Part shown: piece after piece, positions 32,424-40,512 of the stretch | How positions within the stretch are numbered: position 1 is the first letter of the stretch | How the letters are laid out: every line of letters begins with the position of its first letter | DNA from: CAYMGM01 sp964390005 | GTDB taxonomy: Bacteria; Pseudomonadota; Alphaproteobacteria; UBA9219 | Length of the DNA stretch: 64,000 nt | Reading direction: 5' to 3' | Assembly: GCA_964390005.1 (NCBI GenBank) | Contig: CAYMGM010000003.1 | Span: 124,001-188,000, forward strand | The notes under the pieces: model-generated | Database searches by the model: none | What the model was told of the DNA's origin: nothing | What the model saw: only the letters and a program-made list of their open reading frames with translations | Program-made: the position numbers and the translations under genes

Positions 32424-33275
32424 ATGTCGTATCAAGTCGCTACTCAAGAGATCCTCAAACAAAATAACGCCACTCAAGATCGGTCGATGCCAGCCTCGGC
32501 GCAAGCCGCTTGGCAGCCCGAGCCGTCTTTCTTTGGCAAGCTGGGCACCAAAGGGCGCGTGCAGCTTCTTCAAGGGGCTGAATGGCTCGCGCCGATTATG
32601 GCGCTTCATCATCGCGTGCGGACCGATATGCCTGAGGCCGAGAAAAAGTTTCTTTTGGCAAGGCCTGCCGATTATTTTCGGCCTTTGTTGCAGGGCGAAG
32701 GCGGATGCGCCTTGGGGGCGATCGTTGGCGGCAAGTTGGTCGGTATGGTCGCCGTGCGGACCGCCGATCATTTTACGGCAGCGCAGGCCAAAACGTTGGT
32801 GACCTACCCCGATGCGGATGGCGCGGTTGCCGCTTTGTGCAAAGAGCAGAAAGTTGCCGTTTTGCAATCGCTGTGTTTGCATGGAAATTGGACTGGGCAA
32901 GGCTATTCGCGGGCGTTGATTGAAGCCGCTTTGTTATGGTGTGACCGGCAGGGCATCGGGCAAATCTTTGCCCAAACCGCTGAGGCCAATAGCCTTTGTT
33001 GGCTGAAATTCCTTCAGCAGGATTTTGCCATTCTGGGACAATGGACGAACGGGCACAGCCGCTATTTGCTGAAAAGACTGACCCCGCGCGAGAAAATGAA
33101 AAAGCTTTTAGAAGCTTTGCCGCAAGACAGGATTTTGCTGAACAAAGATTATAGTGTGTTGGCAACGGCGATTGCGCAATTGTCCCAGCGTTTGAAGGCT
33201 GGCGGCATGCTGGTTTTAGATCAGCGGGCAGGCGGGGCTGTCGATCAATGGCAGCTTGTTTTTGAAGGTTTTTGA
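32424..33275 (+). CDS. Protein with a GNAT-like acetyltransferase region
   Basis: ATG 32424 gives 283 residues; a GTG at 32409 is an alternative. Residues about 95-215 resemble a GNAT domain: a beta-strand Leu-Gln-Ser-Leu-Cys-Leu, a Gly-Gln-Gly-Tyr-Ser-Arg-Ala-Leu acetyl-CoA loop, and Ala-Glu-Ala-Asn-Ser-Leu. The N-terminal 90 residues and the last 60 are not recognised. The acetyl-CoA loop (Thr-Gly-Gln-Gly-Tyr) is a fair match to Q/R-x-x-G-x-G/A. Substrate is unknown. It is a single gene after the pgi terminator, followed by the aspartoacylase-family gene 46 bases on. Confidence 0.6.
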   Translation: MSYQVATQEILKQNNATQDRSMPASAQAAWQPEPSFFGKLGTKGRVQLLQGAEWLAPIMALHHRVRTDMPEAEKKFLLARPADYFRPLLQGEGGCALGAIVGGKLVGMVAVRTADHFTAAQAKTLVTYPDADGAVAALCKEQKVAVLQSLCLHGNWTGQGYSRALIEAALLWCDRQGIGQIFAQTAEANSLCWLKFLQQDFAILGQWTNGHSRYLLKRLTPREKMKKLLEALPQDRILLNKDYSVLATAIAQLSQRLKAGGMLVLDQRAGGAVDQWQLVFEGF

Positions 33276-33321
33276 AAACTTTCTTGGCATCTTGTCTGGG
33301 GCGCGCTAACCTTTCTAACGC

Positions 33322-34230
33322 ATGATAAAGATCTATTCTTATTTTGCCGAAGAGCCTGGTCCCGATCTTGTTATTTTGGGGGCTATTCACGGCAATGAAA
33401 CATGTGGCGTTTTCGCGCTTCGCCGTCTGATCGAAAGTCTTGAATCAGGCGCGGTCACGCTTTCGCGCGGCAAGCTTCATCTTGTTCCCGTGTGCAATCC
33501 GCTGGCTTTTGAAAAAGGCGTTCGCTTTATCGAGCGCAATTTAAACCGTCATTTGGTGCCGCAAGCCGCGCCCGATTGCTATGAAGCGCGCCTTGGCAAC
33601 ATCTTGGTGCCTTTGCTGCAGGCGGCGGATGTTGTTCTTGATTTGCATTCTAGCCCGCGGGGTGTCGAGCCTTATGTTTTTGTTGGCCCGCCGCGTGAGG
33701 CCGAGTTTGCCTATGCCGCTTCGTTGGGGCTGCGCACCCTGATGAACGGTTGGGAAGACGCCTATGCCGGGACAAAGGGGGCGGCAGGCCCCGGCTCGAC
33801 CGAAGGCATCGGGACCGAGCAGGTCTTGCGGCAAAAAGGCGGCCTTGCCGCGCTTGTCGAATGCGGAACGCATGACGATCCCGAAGCTCAAAATGTTGCC
33901 TGGCGTGCCATTTGCGGCGCTTTGACCCATTTTGATATGGCGCGCGGTCTTTCAGCGCCGCCGCGCGCGCAGGCGCAACGTTTGGTGACGATACAAAAAG
34001 TTTTTTACCACGAAACCGAAGGGCGTATGGCGCAGCCTTGGCAGGACTTTGATCCCGTCTCGGGCGGCGATCCTTTGGCCTTTATGATGGATGGCAGCGT
34101 GATCCGCGCCCCTGCCGATGGGGTGGTGATCTTGCCCGATCCTGTCGCGCCGCTGGGGCAGGAATGGTTCTATTTCGGCGTAGATACGGCGCTTTCAACC
34201 GATTTGGGCCTGCAAAGCGCGATTGCATAA
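33322..34230 (+). CDS. Succinylglutamate desuccinylase/aspartoacylase-family metalloenzyme
   Basis: 302 residues of the AstE/AspA type within the M14 carboxypeptidase clan. Zinc ligands His23 and Glu26 lie in Gly-Ala-Ile-His-Gly-Asn-Glu, and His109 in Leu-Asp-Leu-His-Ser-Ser. The catalytic Glu180 lies in Leu-Val-Glu-Cys-Gly. Family members hydrolyse N-acyl amino acids such as succinylglutamate or N-acetylaspartate, or amidated peptides. No arginine-degradation (ast) genes are nearby, so I do not assign astE. Its last 61 bases overlap the 3' end of the convergent LysR gene. Confidence 0.78.
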   Translation: MIKIYSYFAEEPGPDLVILGAIHGNETCGVFALRRLIESLESGAVTLSRGKLHLVPVCNPLAFEKGVRFIERNLNRHLVPQAAPDCYEARLGNILVPLLQAADVVLDLHSSPRGVEPYVFVGPPREAEFAYAASLGLRTLMNGWEDAYAGTKGAAGPGSTEGIGTEQVLRQKGGLAALVECGTHDDPEAQNVAWRAICGALTHFDMARGLSAPPRAQAQRLVTIQKVFYHETEGRMAQPWQDFDPVSGGDPLAFMMDGSVIRAPADGVVILPDPVAPLGQEWFYFGVDTALSTDLGLQSAIA

Positions 34231-35009
34231 GAGACATCTAACGCCTGTTTTTTGAGGCAAGGTTGACTGCCTTCGGGGGCCAAGGTTCGGGGAATCCATG
34301 CCGCGCCCAAGCCTGCGCGGACGGCGGCGGCCAAAGCCTCAGCCGACGCGCTTTCGCAAACAGGCGGGGCGGCCAAACGTAGATTTTGCGCTTTCAAGCG
34401 CGCGGCGATGGCTGCGCCATAGCCCGTGCTGGGGGCATAGAGAAGAAAAGGCCCTTCGAGGGAAGCGCCCTTGCGCGTGATTTTTGGCGCAACGCTGGGA
34501 AGAGCGCAAAGCTGCAAGCGGTCTTCGCCGATGATTTCAACGTCAAAAGGGGCCAGCGTCGCTTCGTCAAGGCCCAGCAAGGGTAACAGCGCCATACTAG
34601 CGCGGCGCGCGCGCAACGCCTCAAGACAGCCCGTGATCGAAGCCACAACCATCGAGTAATGAACAAGCCCCGTTTTTTGTACCCAGGAAGGCAAAAAGCC
34701 AATGGCCAGCGTGTTGGTGGTGTAAAGCCTTTCCGCGCCGTCGTAATGGCTGGACAGTGCGGCCAAAGCACGCCGCGCATCCATCATGTCTTCGCGTAGG
34801 CGCAAAGCGCGCGGCAAAAAGGCTTGGCCTTCCGGCGTCAGGGCAAAGGGATGTTTGCCGCGCGCGATCAACGCGCACCCCAGCCAAGTCTCCAGCCGTT
34901 GAATGCGGCGGCTAAAGGCAGGTTGCGTTGTGCAGCGCTGCGCTGCCGCCAACGTAAAGTGCCGCGTTTGGACAAGGGCCAAAAAATCTTCAATCCAGCA
35001 AAGTTCCAT
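34170..35009 (-). CDS. LysR-family transcriptional regulator
   Basis: ATG 35009 with GGAGG six bases upstream on the minus strand gives 279 residues; the frame extends to 35066 without a better start. Residues 1-60 form the winged helix-turn-helix (Phe-Leu-Ala-Leu-Val-Gln-Thr-Arg-His-Phe-Thr-Leu-Ala-Ala-Ala then Thr-Thr-Gln-Pro-Ala-Phe-Ser-Arg-Arg-Ile). The rest is the periplasmic-binding-fold effector domain. It is divergent from the GNAT gene at 35133, which it may regulate, the usual LysR arrangement. The effector cannot be inferred. Several Cys in the first 35 residues are unusual but not diagnostic. Confidence 0.9.
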   Translation of the reverse strand: MELCWIEDFLALVQTRHFTLAAAQRCTTQPAFSRRIQRLETWLGCALIARGKHPFALTPEGQAFLPRALRLREDMMDARRALAALSSHYDGAERLYTTNTLAIGFLPSWVQKTGLVHYSMVVASITGCLEALRARRASMALLPLLGLDEATLAPFDVEIIGEDRLQLCALPSVAPKITRKGASLEGPFLLYAPSTGYGAAIAARLKAQNLRLAAPPVCESASAEALAAAVRAGLGAAWIPRTLAPEGSQPCLKKQALDVSYAIALCRPKSVESAVSTPK

Positions 35010-35132
35010 CAAAGCCTCCAGGGATCTTCTTATGCAAAAAATGCATGAAGTCATGAGAAATGACAATTGGAAAAATGCGGCCCCGCATGGTCAAACGACT
35101 GGCGATGGCAAATGCGAAAAGGGAGGGGCGGC

Positions 35133-35789
35133 ATGACAACGCTTTTAACGATGCCTGTTTTAGATAAAGAAAAGGCCGGAAATAACATTTCTTTTTTGCG
35201 TCTGTCCGATTATGACGCGATCGTGTCGTTTCACCGCGCCGCGCGCGTGGCGACAGATTTGCCGCTGATGCCGGATTATACACTGGCGGCGGTTGCCGGG
35301 CGTTATTACGAAAACTTATGGATGAAACATTTTCAAGAAACGGCGCGCAGCACGCGGACCGAAGCGATCAAAATCGAAAATAACGGCCAGATTGTCGGTT
35401 TTGTTCGCTATGGTTTGATCTTTCGTCCATCAAGCGATGCTTTTGACGCTTACCCGTCCTGCCAGTGGGGCGAATTGCATCAGATTTATGTGGATCCTCT
35501 TTGTCAGCGGCAAGGGTTTGGCGCTGTTCTTTTGGCCACGGCTGAAAGACGTTTGGCGGCCAAAGGGGCGCAAATGATGCTGATTAATGCCTTGCAAGGC
35601 AGCCGCGCTTGCGCCTTTTATACGCGCATGGGGGCCGACATTGTCGAAAACGTTACCGAGCAAAATGAACGCGATGGGCGTCTTTTTGAGGTGCCGTGTC
35701 ATTTGTTTGCCAAGCCGCTGCCCAAGCGAGGCGACACGCGCGTTTTGCCGTTGGCGCAGGACTTTCATTTGCTGCGCGCGCCTGTATAA
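35133..35789 (+). CDS. GNAT-family N-acetyltransferase
   Basis: ATG 35133 follows GGGAGG (the frame is open from 35067 but that segment has no ribosome site). The 218-residue product has a typical GNAT core: Gln-Ile-Val-Gly-Phe-Val, then Leu-His-Gln-Ile-Tyr-Val-Asp-Pro, then Gln-Arg-Gln-Gly-Phe-Gly-Ala-Val-Leu-Leu and Ala-Phe-Tyr-Thr-Arg-Met-Gly-Ala. It transfers an acetyl group from acetyl-CoA to an unknown amine. It lies divergent from the LysR gene and 7 bases before the PEBP gene, so it may form an operon with it. Confidence 0.85.
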   Translation: MTTLLTMPVLDKEKAGNNISFLRLSDYDAIVSFHRAARVATDLPLMPDYTLAAVAGRYYENLWMKHFQETARSTRTEAIKIENNGQIVGFVRYGLIFRPSSDAFDAYPSCQWGELHQIYVDPLCQRQGFGAVLLATAERRLAAKGAQMMLINALQGSRACAFYTRMGADIVENVTEQNERDGRLFEVPCHLFAKPLPKRGDTRVLPLAQDFHLLRAPV

Positions 35790-35796
35790 TCAAACG

Positions 35797-36366
35797 ATGC
35801 TTTTTCGTTATGCGCGCTTCGGCTTTCTTGTGGGGAGTCTTCTTCTAGGGGCTGTAGGCTGTGCGTCTTTGTCCTTTGCCAAGGGGGTTGCCATGTCGTT
35901 TCGCCTTTCTTCGCCTGATTTTGTTGAAGGCGGCGCGATGCCGCGCGGCTGCACGTGCGATGGCGACGACGCCTCGCCCGCGCTTTTGTGGGACAACATC
36001 CCGGAAGGGACGCAAAGTTTGGCGTTGATTGTCGATGATCCCGATGCGCCGGACCCTGCCGCGCCCAAAATGACCTATGTGCATTGGGTTCTTTATAATA
36101 TTCCGCCGTCGTTATCTGGTTTGGCGGCGGAGCTGCAAGCGCCGCCCGAAGGTGCGCAAGAAGGGATCAATGATTGGGGAAGGGGGCGCTATGGCGGCCC
36201 TTGCCCACCGATTGGGCGTCACCGTTATTTTCACAAGCTTTATGCGCTGAATAAAGCGTTGGAATTCCCGAAACCGCCGACGAAAGACGAATTGCTAGCG
36301 GCGATGAAGGGGCACATTTTGGCCGAGACCACGCTGATGGGGACCTATCAACGGCCCAGCCGCTAA
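35797..36366 (+). CDS. YbhB/YbcL family (PEBP) protein, probably exported
   Basis: 189 residues from ATG 35797, seven bases after the previous stop. A hydrophobic N-terminus (Phe-Leu-Val-Gly-Ser-Leu-Leu-Leu-Gly-Ala-Val-Gly-Cys) could be a lipoprotein signal with a slightly non-standard lipobox. The PEBP ligand site is intact: Asp-Asp-Pro-Asp-Ala-Pro, His-Trp-Val-Leu-Tyr-Asn-Ile-Pro, and Gly-Pro-Cys-Pro-Pro-Ile-Gly-Arg-His-Arg-Tyr. Bacterial members bind phospho-ligands and some inhibit proteases or kinases; no function is settled. The rest is compact and ends at Arg-Pro-Ser-Arg. The reading frame upstream of 35797 is a shadow. Confidence 0.85.
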   Translation: MLFRYARFGFLVGSLLLGAVGCASLSFAKGVAMSFRLSSPDFVEGGAMPRGCTCDGDDASPALLWDNIPEGTQSLALIVDDPDAPDPAAPKMTYVHWVLYNIPPSLSGLAAELQAPPEGAQEGINDWGRGRYGGPCPPIGRHRYFHKLYALNKALEFPKPPTKDELLAAMKGHILAETTLMGTYQRPSR

Positions 36367-36518
36367 AGAAAAACAATACGAAATCAACGAATTAATTTGC
36401 ACATTGGCTTGTATGCCGTTTCGCGCGCGTGATGTTCACACTTTTTTAAAAGCCGCGCCGTACACTGGCCGCGGCGTTTGCCCTTATAAGATCCACTCAA
36501 TTATCAAGGAGTTTCCCG

Positions 36519-36686
36519 ATGAAGGCCCTTCTGATGCGTATGATGAAAGATGAAACCGGTGCGACAGCTATTGAATATGGTTTGATCGCTTCGTTGATCG
36601 CCGTTGCGATCGTTGGTGTTTTGTCCACGCTTGGCACGAACCTGAGCGCGGTCTTCACGACCGTTAGCGGCAGCCTGCACGGCTAA
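36519..36686 (+). CDS. flp: Flp/Fap-type pilin
   Basis: A 55-residue class IVb prepilin. The leader ends Asp-Glu-Thr-Gly14 and is followed by Ala-Thr-Ala-Ile-Glu19-Tyr20-Gly-Leu-Ile-Ala, the exact Flp processing signature with Glu at +5 and Tyr at +6. A hydrophobic helix and short polar tail complete it. AAGGAG lies 7 bases before the ATG. It is the structural subunit of the Tad pilus, processed by the adjacent prepilin peptidase CpaA. It sits first in the cluster, as in Caulobacter pilA-cpa, and a strong terminator follows, so the pilin is probably made in excess over the machinery. Confidence 0.93.
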   Translation: MKALLMRMMKDETGATAIEYGLIASLIAVAIVGVLSTLGTNLSAVFTTVSGSLHG

Positions 36687-36703
36687 GCGCCGCAAAGATT
36701 GTC

Positions 36704-36752
36704 AAAAGGCGAAGGTTTTCCAGCCGTTATCCTGGAAAGCCTTCGCCTTTTT
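36704..36752 (+). terminator. Strong terminator after flp
   Basis: A 19-base stem with one G-T mismatch (AAAGGCGAAGG on the left, CCTTCGCCTTT on the right), an 8-base loop and a following T-rich run, 18 bases after the flp stop. It likely sets a high pilin-to-machinery transcript ratio. The open frame at 36699-36893 that covers it is not a gene. Confidence 0.8.
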
Positions 36753-36892
36753 CTGTTAAAGCCCTTCTTCGACAGGCCTGCGCCTGCAGGAAAAGAAAAA
36801 GGGATTTTGCGCGTTCATAAGCTATTAATCCTCGTCGCGCCATACTGGCGGGGATCATCCTTCCGTCTTCAAAACCTAAGGCCCTTCCTTTG

Positions 36893-37399
36893 ATGTCGTT
36901 GAGTCCGCAAGAGGTTCGTTACTTTATCCTTGGTGCCGCTGTTTTTATGACAGCTTGGGGCGCTTTGGCCGATGCGCGCGCTTTTCGCATTCCCAATGCC
37001 GTTTGTTTGGGGCTTCTTCTTTTGTTTCCGCTTTATGCCGTTGTCGCGCCTACGCCGGTCAATTGGATCGCGCATGCGGCGGCGGGGACGATTGTTTGTG
37101 CGGTGGGGTTGTTTTTGTATATCCGCCATTGGATGGGGGCGGGCGATGTAAAGCTTTTGACCGTCTTGGCTTTATGGAGCGGTCTGGATCGGCTGGCTTT
37201 GTTTTTGCTGATGACGACAATGGTCGGCGGCGTTTTAAGCGTCGCGCTGGCCCTAAAAAGTGTTTTGCGCGCGCGGGCTATCGCGCCAGATAATAAAGAG
37301 GCCGCGTTGGCCGCTTTGCGAACGCCCGTGCCGTATGGTCTTGCCATTGCCTCGGGCGGGCTTTGTCTGTTTTATCTCTTGTCGCCGCTTGCCAGCTAA
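36893..37399 (+). CDS. cpaA: Prepilin peptidase CpaA (A24 family)
   Basis: 168 residues, about six membrane helices. The two catalytic aspartates of A24 peptidases are Asp28 in Ala-Asp-Ala-Arg-Ala-Phe-Arg-Ile-Pro-Asn and Asp85 in Gly-Ala-Gly-Asp-Val-Lys. It cleaves the Flp leader at the inner membrane; no methyltransferase domain, as expected for the TadV/CpaA subtype. The start is ATG 36893 (a TTG one codon earlier also fits). It opens the machinery operon that continues through tadC with short gaps. Confidence 0.9.
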   Translation: MSLSPQEVRYFILGAAVFMTAWGALADARAFRIPNAVCLGLLLLFPLYAVVAPTPVNWIAHAAAGTIVCAVGLFLYIRHWMGAGDVKLLTVLALWSGLDRLALFLLMTTMVGGVLSVALALKSVLRARAIAPDNKEAALAALRTPVPYGLAIASGGLCLFYLLSPLAS

Positions 37400-37410
37400 G
37401 GGAGCGCTAA

Positions 37411-38355
37411 ATGTCAAAACGGAAACTTACTCTTCTTCTTGTGGCTTTGGTGATCGCGATCACGACGGCGATGGTTGCGCGCGTGATGGTCTCGAACAAG
37501 CCTGCCGACGTTCAGCAGGTCGCCGCGCCAGAAGCCGCGCCTCAGATCATGGAAGTTTTGGTGGCGGCCAAAGATTTGCCCGCGGGCACGCTTTTAAAGG
37601 CCGACGACATGAAATGGCAGGTCTGGCCAAAGGATGAAACGGCGACGGGCTTGATGGTCAAGGACAAAGAGACCATTGAAAGCATGACGGGCGCTGTTGT
37701 GCGTCAGGGCATGCGGGCGGGCGAGCCGCTGATGCAAGCGCGCGTGGTGCGGAAAAGGGATCAAGGCTTCATGGCAGCGGTTTTAAACCCCGGCATGCGG
37801 GCCATTTCGGTTTCGCTGACGCCGACAGGCGGCGTGGCGGGCTTTGTTTTTCCGGGCGATCATGTCGATGTTTTGGTGACGCATCAGGTTGGCGGTAAGG
37901 GAACGGATATGTCGGCTGGCGGGCACCGTGTGGCCGAAACGCTGATGCGCGACGTTCGCGTTTTGGCGCTTGATCAACAAGCCAGCGATCAGATGACCGA
38001 GCCTAAAGTCGCTAAAATCGCGACGCTGGAAGTCTCTCCCTCTCAGGCCGAGGCCATCGCCGTGGCTAGCGATATGGGAAGCATTTCGCTGGCGCTGCGC
38101 AGTCTTGAGACCGAGCCGGGCGACGTGCAGACGTCTCAAAAAGATCAAGCCTCGGACGATATGGCGGTTGCCGCCAAGGAATTATTGCCGCCGGGCGCGG
38201 TACCGATGCCATCGCAAAATGGCGGCAGCGCTTATACGTGGGACAGCGATGTCAGCCGTGTCATTCACGGGCCAAACAACCGGTCGGGTTCGGTTCAGCG
38301 CGTGCAGATCATGCGCGGCAAAGAAACGACAGAAGCAACCTTTGATTTGAAGTAA
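37411..38355 (+). CDS. cpaB: Flp pilus assembly protein CpaB/RcpC
   Basis: 314 residues with an N-terminal membrane anchor (Leu-Leu-Leu-Val-Ala-Leu-Val-Ile-Ala-Ile). A SAF domain covers about residues 45-115 (Val-Leu-Val-Ala-Ala-Lys-Asp-Leu-Pro-Ala-Gly), and the RcpC/CpaB domain follows (Phe-Val-Phe-Pro-Gly-Asp-His-Val-Asp-Val-Leu). CpaB is a periplasmic partner of the outer-membrane secretin in Tad pili. GGGAG lies before the ATG. It follows cpaA by 11 bases and precedes cpaC by 17, consistent with an operon. The SAF domain suggests binding of peptidoglycan or sugars (family knowledge). Confidence 0.9.
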   Translation: MSKRKLTLLLVALVIAITTAMVARVMVSNKPADVQQVAAPEAAPQIMEVLVAAKDLPAGTLLKADDMKWQVWPKDETATGLMVKDKETIESMTGAVVRQGMRAGEPLMQARVVRKRDQGFMAAVLNPGMRAISVSLTPTGGVAGFVFPGDHVDVLVTHQVGGKGTDMSAGGHRVAETLMRDVRVLALDQQASDQMTEPKVAKIATLEVSPSQAEAIAVASDMGSISLALRSLETEPGDVQTSQKDQASDDMAVAAKELLPPGAVPMPSQNGGSAYTWDSDVSRVIHGPNNRSGSVQRVQIMRGKETTEATFDLK

Positions 38356-38372
38356 GGAAAAGGATCGCGATC

Positions 38373-40040
38373 ATGACGCCTCGGTTTTCTTCTCTTGCGC
38401 AAACGGCAGCGGTCGCTTTTTTGCTCGTTGCAACGGCACTTCCTTTGGGGGCGGTGCCCTCGGCTTGGGCTGCGCCTAAAAAAGCGCCGCATGTCGTTCC
38501 GGCGCGCGATGACAATGCGGCCTTGTCGATTTTGGTCGATGAAGCGAAAACCGTAATGCTGAAAGCGCCCGCGGTTTCCGTTTTTATTGCGAACCCTGAA
38601 ATTGCCGATATCCAAGTTTCGTCACCGACCAGCTTGATGGTTTTTGGCAAGAAAACAGGGCAAACGACATTGATCGCGACCGACGATTCAGGTCGGACGC
38701 TGTTGCATAAGAAAATCGACGTGACGCAAGATTTAACGGATCTGCGGCGTGCCTTGCGCGAGATTTTACCGAAAAGCCACGTGGGGGCCGAAACGGTGCC
38801 GGGCGGGATTGTCTTGACGGGCGAGGTTCGCGATGCGGCGGCGGCAGAAGATGCGCGGCGTTTGGCCATGCGCTATATCGACCCCAAGCAAGGCGAAGTG
38901 ATCAACCGGATCAAGGTGCGCAGCAACAACCAAATCCATATTCGCGTTCGCTTTGCCGAAGTTTCGCGCGATATCGATAAACGCCTTGGCATTGATTGGG
39001 AAAGCATTGGCAATGTCGGCGCTTTCAGCTTTGGTCTGGCGACAGGCGAGACGGTTTTAAGCGATGGGGCCAATCTATTAAATCGCGCGCGTCCTGTGAC
39101 GGATCAAGCGACGAACGATATTTTTTCATTCAGCGGCAGCAACAAGCACTTTAACATTAACGGGATGATCGACGCGCTCGCCAAAGATGGTTTGGTCACG
39201 ATTTTGGCCGAGCCGAACTTGACGGCCATGTCTGGCGAGACCGCTAGCTTTTTAGCGGGCGGTGAGTTCCCTGTGCCGGTGCCGCAAAACTTGAACACGA
39301 TCACCATCGAATGGAAACAATACGGTGTCTCGCTGGCCTTTACGCCGACGCTTGTTGGCGACAGCCGGATCAATTTGCATGTACGCCCCGAGGTTAGCCA
39401 ATTGTCCGACTCGGGCGCGATTACGCTGGAAAGCATGACCATTCCGGGTCTTGTGACACGCCGGGCCGAGACGACGATCGAACTTGGCAGCGGTCAAAGC
39501 TTTGCTATCGGCGGTTTGTTGAACAACAACCAAACGCAGTCTTTAAGCAAATATCCGTTCTTGGGCGATTTGCCGATTTTGGGGACGCTGTTCCGCTCGA
39601 CACGCTTCCAAAGCAATCAGTCGGAACTGGTTATCATTATCACGCCTTATATCGTCAAGCCTGCCGCCTCGCCCGACCAGATGGCTTTGCCGACAGATGG
39701 CTTTGCCGCGCCAAGCGATGTGGATTTGCTAACAACGCAGCGCATGTCCAGCAGCGATCCCAATGCGCGTCCGTTAAGTGGGCATCCGGTTGCAACATTC
39801 GACGAAGCGCCCGCGCCAAGCCCTGCGCCTGTTGCGTTGCCGGAAAAAGCGGTCTTGCCGCCGCCGCCCGTTGAAAGCAGGCCTGCGCCTGAAAAAAAGG
39901 CGCAGCCTCAACCGGTGCCGCCACCGCCGCCTGTGCCAAGCGATCCGGCGGCCCCGCCAAAGCCTGCCGACGTTAAAGAAAAAGCGCCCACTGTGCGCGC
40001 GATCGAAACGGATAAAACCGGCGGCTATATTTTGGAGTAA
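38373..40040 (+). CDS. cpaC: Tad pilus secretin CpaC/RcpA
   Basis: 555 residues. A signal peptide (cleaved near Ala-Trp-Ala-Ala) precedes the pilus-assembly N-domain at about 45-110. A BON-like region follows (Gly-Gly-Ile-Val-Leu-Thr-Gly-Glu-Val), then the secretin core (Arg-Pro-Glu-Val-Ser-Gln-Leu and Ile-Gly-Gly-Leu-Leu with Pro-Phe-Leu-Gly-Asp-Leu-Pro-Ile-Leu-Gly). It forms the outer-membrane channel for the pilus. The last roughly 100 residues are rich in Pro and Ala, longer than I expect for a CpaC tail; this may be a spacer through peptidoglycan or a surface-exposed segment. Confidence 0.92.
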   Translation: MTPRFSSLAQTAAVAFLLVATALPLGAVPSAWAAPKKAPHVVPARDDNAALSILVDEAKTVMLKAPAVSVFIANPEIADIQVSSPTSLMVFGKKTGQTTLIATDDSGRTLLHKKIDVTQDLTDLRRALREILPKSHVGAETVPGGIVLTGEVRDAAAAEDARRLAMRYIDPKQGEVINRIKVRSNNQIHIRVRFAEVSRDIDKRLGIDWESIGNVGAFSFGLATGETVLSDGANLLNRARPVTDQATNDIFSFSGSNKHFNINGMIDALAKDGLVTILAEPNLTAMSGETASFLAGGEFPVPVPQNLNTITIEWKQYGVSLAFTPTLVGDSRINLHVRPEVSQLSDSGAITLESMTIPGLVTRRAETTIELGSGQSFAIGGLLNNNQTQSLSKYPFLGDLPILGTLFRSTRFQSNQSELVIIITPYIVKPAASPDQMALPTDGFAAPSDVDLLTTQRMSSSDPNARPLSGHPVATFDEAPAPSPAPVALPEKAVLPPPPVESRPAPEKKAQPQPVPPPPPVPSDPAAPPKPADVKEKAPTVRAIETDKTGGYILE

Positions 40041-40046
40041 CGACCG

Positions 40047-40475
40047 ATGCGACAAAAAACATTGCTATCTTATATGGCCCTGGCCTTTGCGCTGTGTTTC
40101 CTTGGCGGCTGCGAAGAAATGAAACGCACCGCGCCAGCGGATTACACGATCAAGGTTGAGCCGAAGCCCAACAAAGGCCTGGTTGCTGTGCCGCCTGAAT
40201 GCGCGACTTGGCATGACGCTGCCAATGGATCGTGGGTGAATACGGCACCGCCGCAGTTGGGGTGTGCCACGGCGCGCAATTTGGCGACAATGGTTGAAAA
40301 CCCGTCAGATCTTGTTGAAGGCCGCCAAATGGGCGCGACAAACGGCGTTGTCGCGGCAGGCGCGGTTCATAATTATGTGGCCGGAAAAACAAAAGCTTTA
40401 ATCGACCCGAATAAGAAAGAGCCTGTCGTTTACAATTTTAACAATACGAACCCAGGAAGCGGCAGTAATAACTAA
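40047..40475 (+). CDS. cpaD: Short CpaD-like pilus lipoprotein
   Basis: 142 residues with a lipoprotein signal (Phe-Leu-Gly-Gly-Cys). The C-terminal half carries the CpaD signature Pro-Gln-Leu-Gly-Cys-Ala-Thr-Ala-Arg-Asn-Leu-Ala, then Asn-Pro-Ser-Asp-Leu-Val-Glu-Gly-Arg. CpaD/RcpB proteins are usually around 200 residues or more; here the N-terminal portion before the signature is only about 50 residues, so roughly a third is missing. It is the expected outer-membrane helper of the CpaC secretin. GGAG before ATG 40047 overlaps the cpaC stop region. Confidence 0.82.
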   Translation: MRQKTLLSYMALAFALCFLGGCEEMKRTAPADYTIKVEPKPNKGLVAVPPECATWHDAANGSWVNTAPPQLGCATARNLATMVENPSDLVEGRQMGATNGVVAAGAVHNYVAGKTKALIDPNKKEPVVYNFNNTNPGSGSNN

Positions 40476-40512
40476 AACAAAAGAGCGCCAAGCGCGCATA
40501 AGGATTTGATCG

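Noticed and set aside
33322..34230. Assignment as astE
   Set aside because: No other ast genes are present and the family includes several substrate types, so only the family is called.
36699..36893. 64-codon frame between flp and cpaA
   Set aside because: It spans the strong terminator hairpin and shows no protein-like composition.
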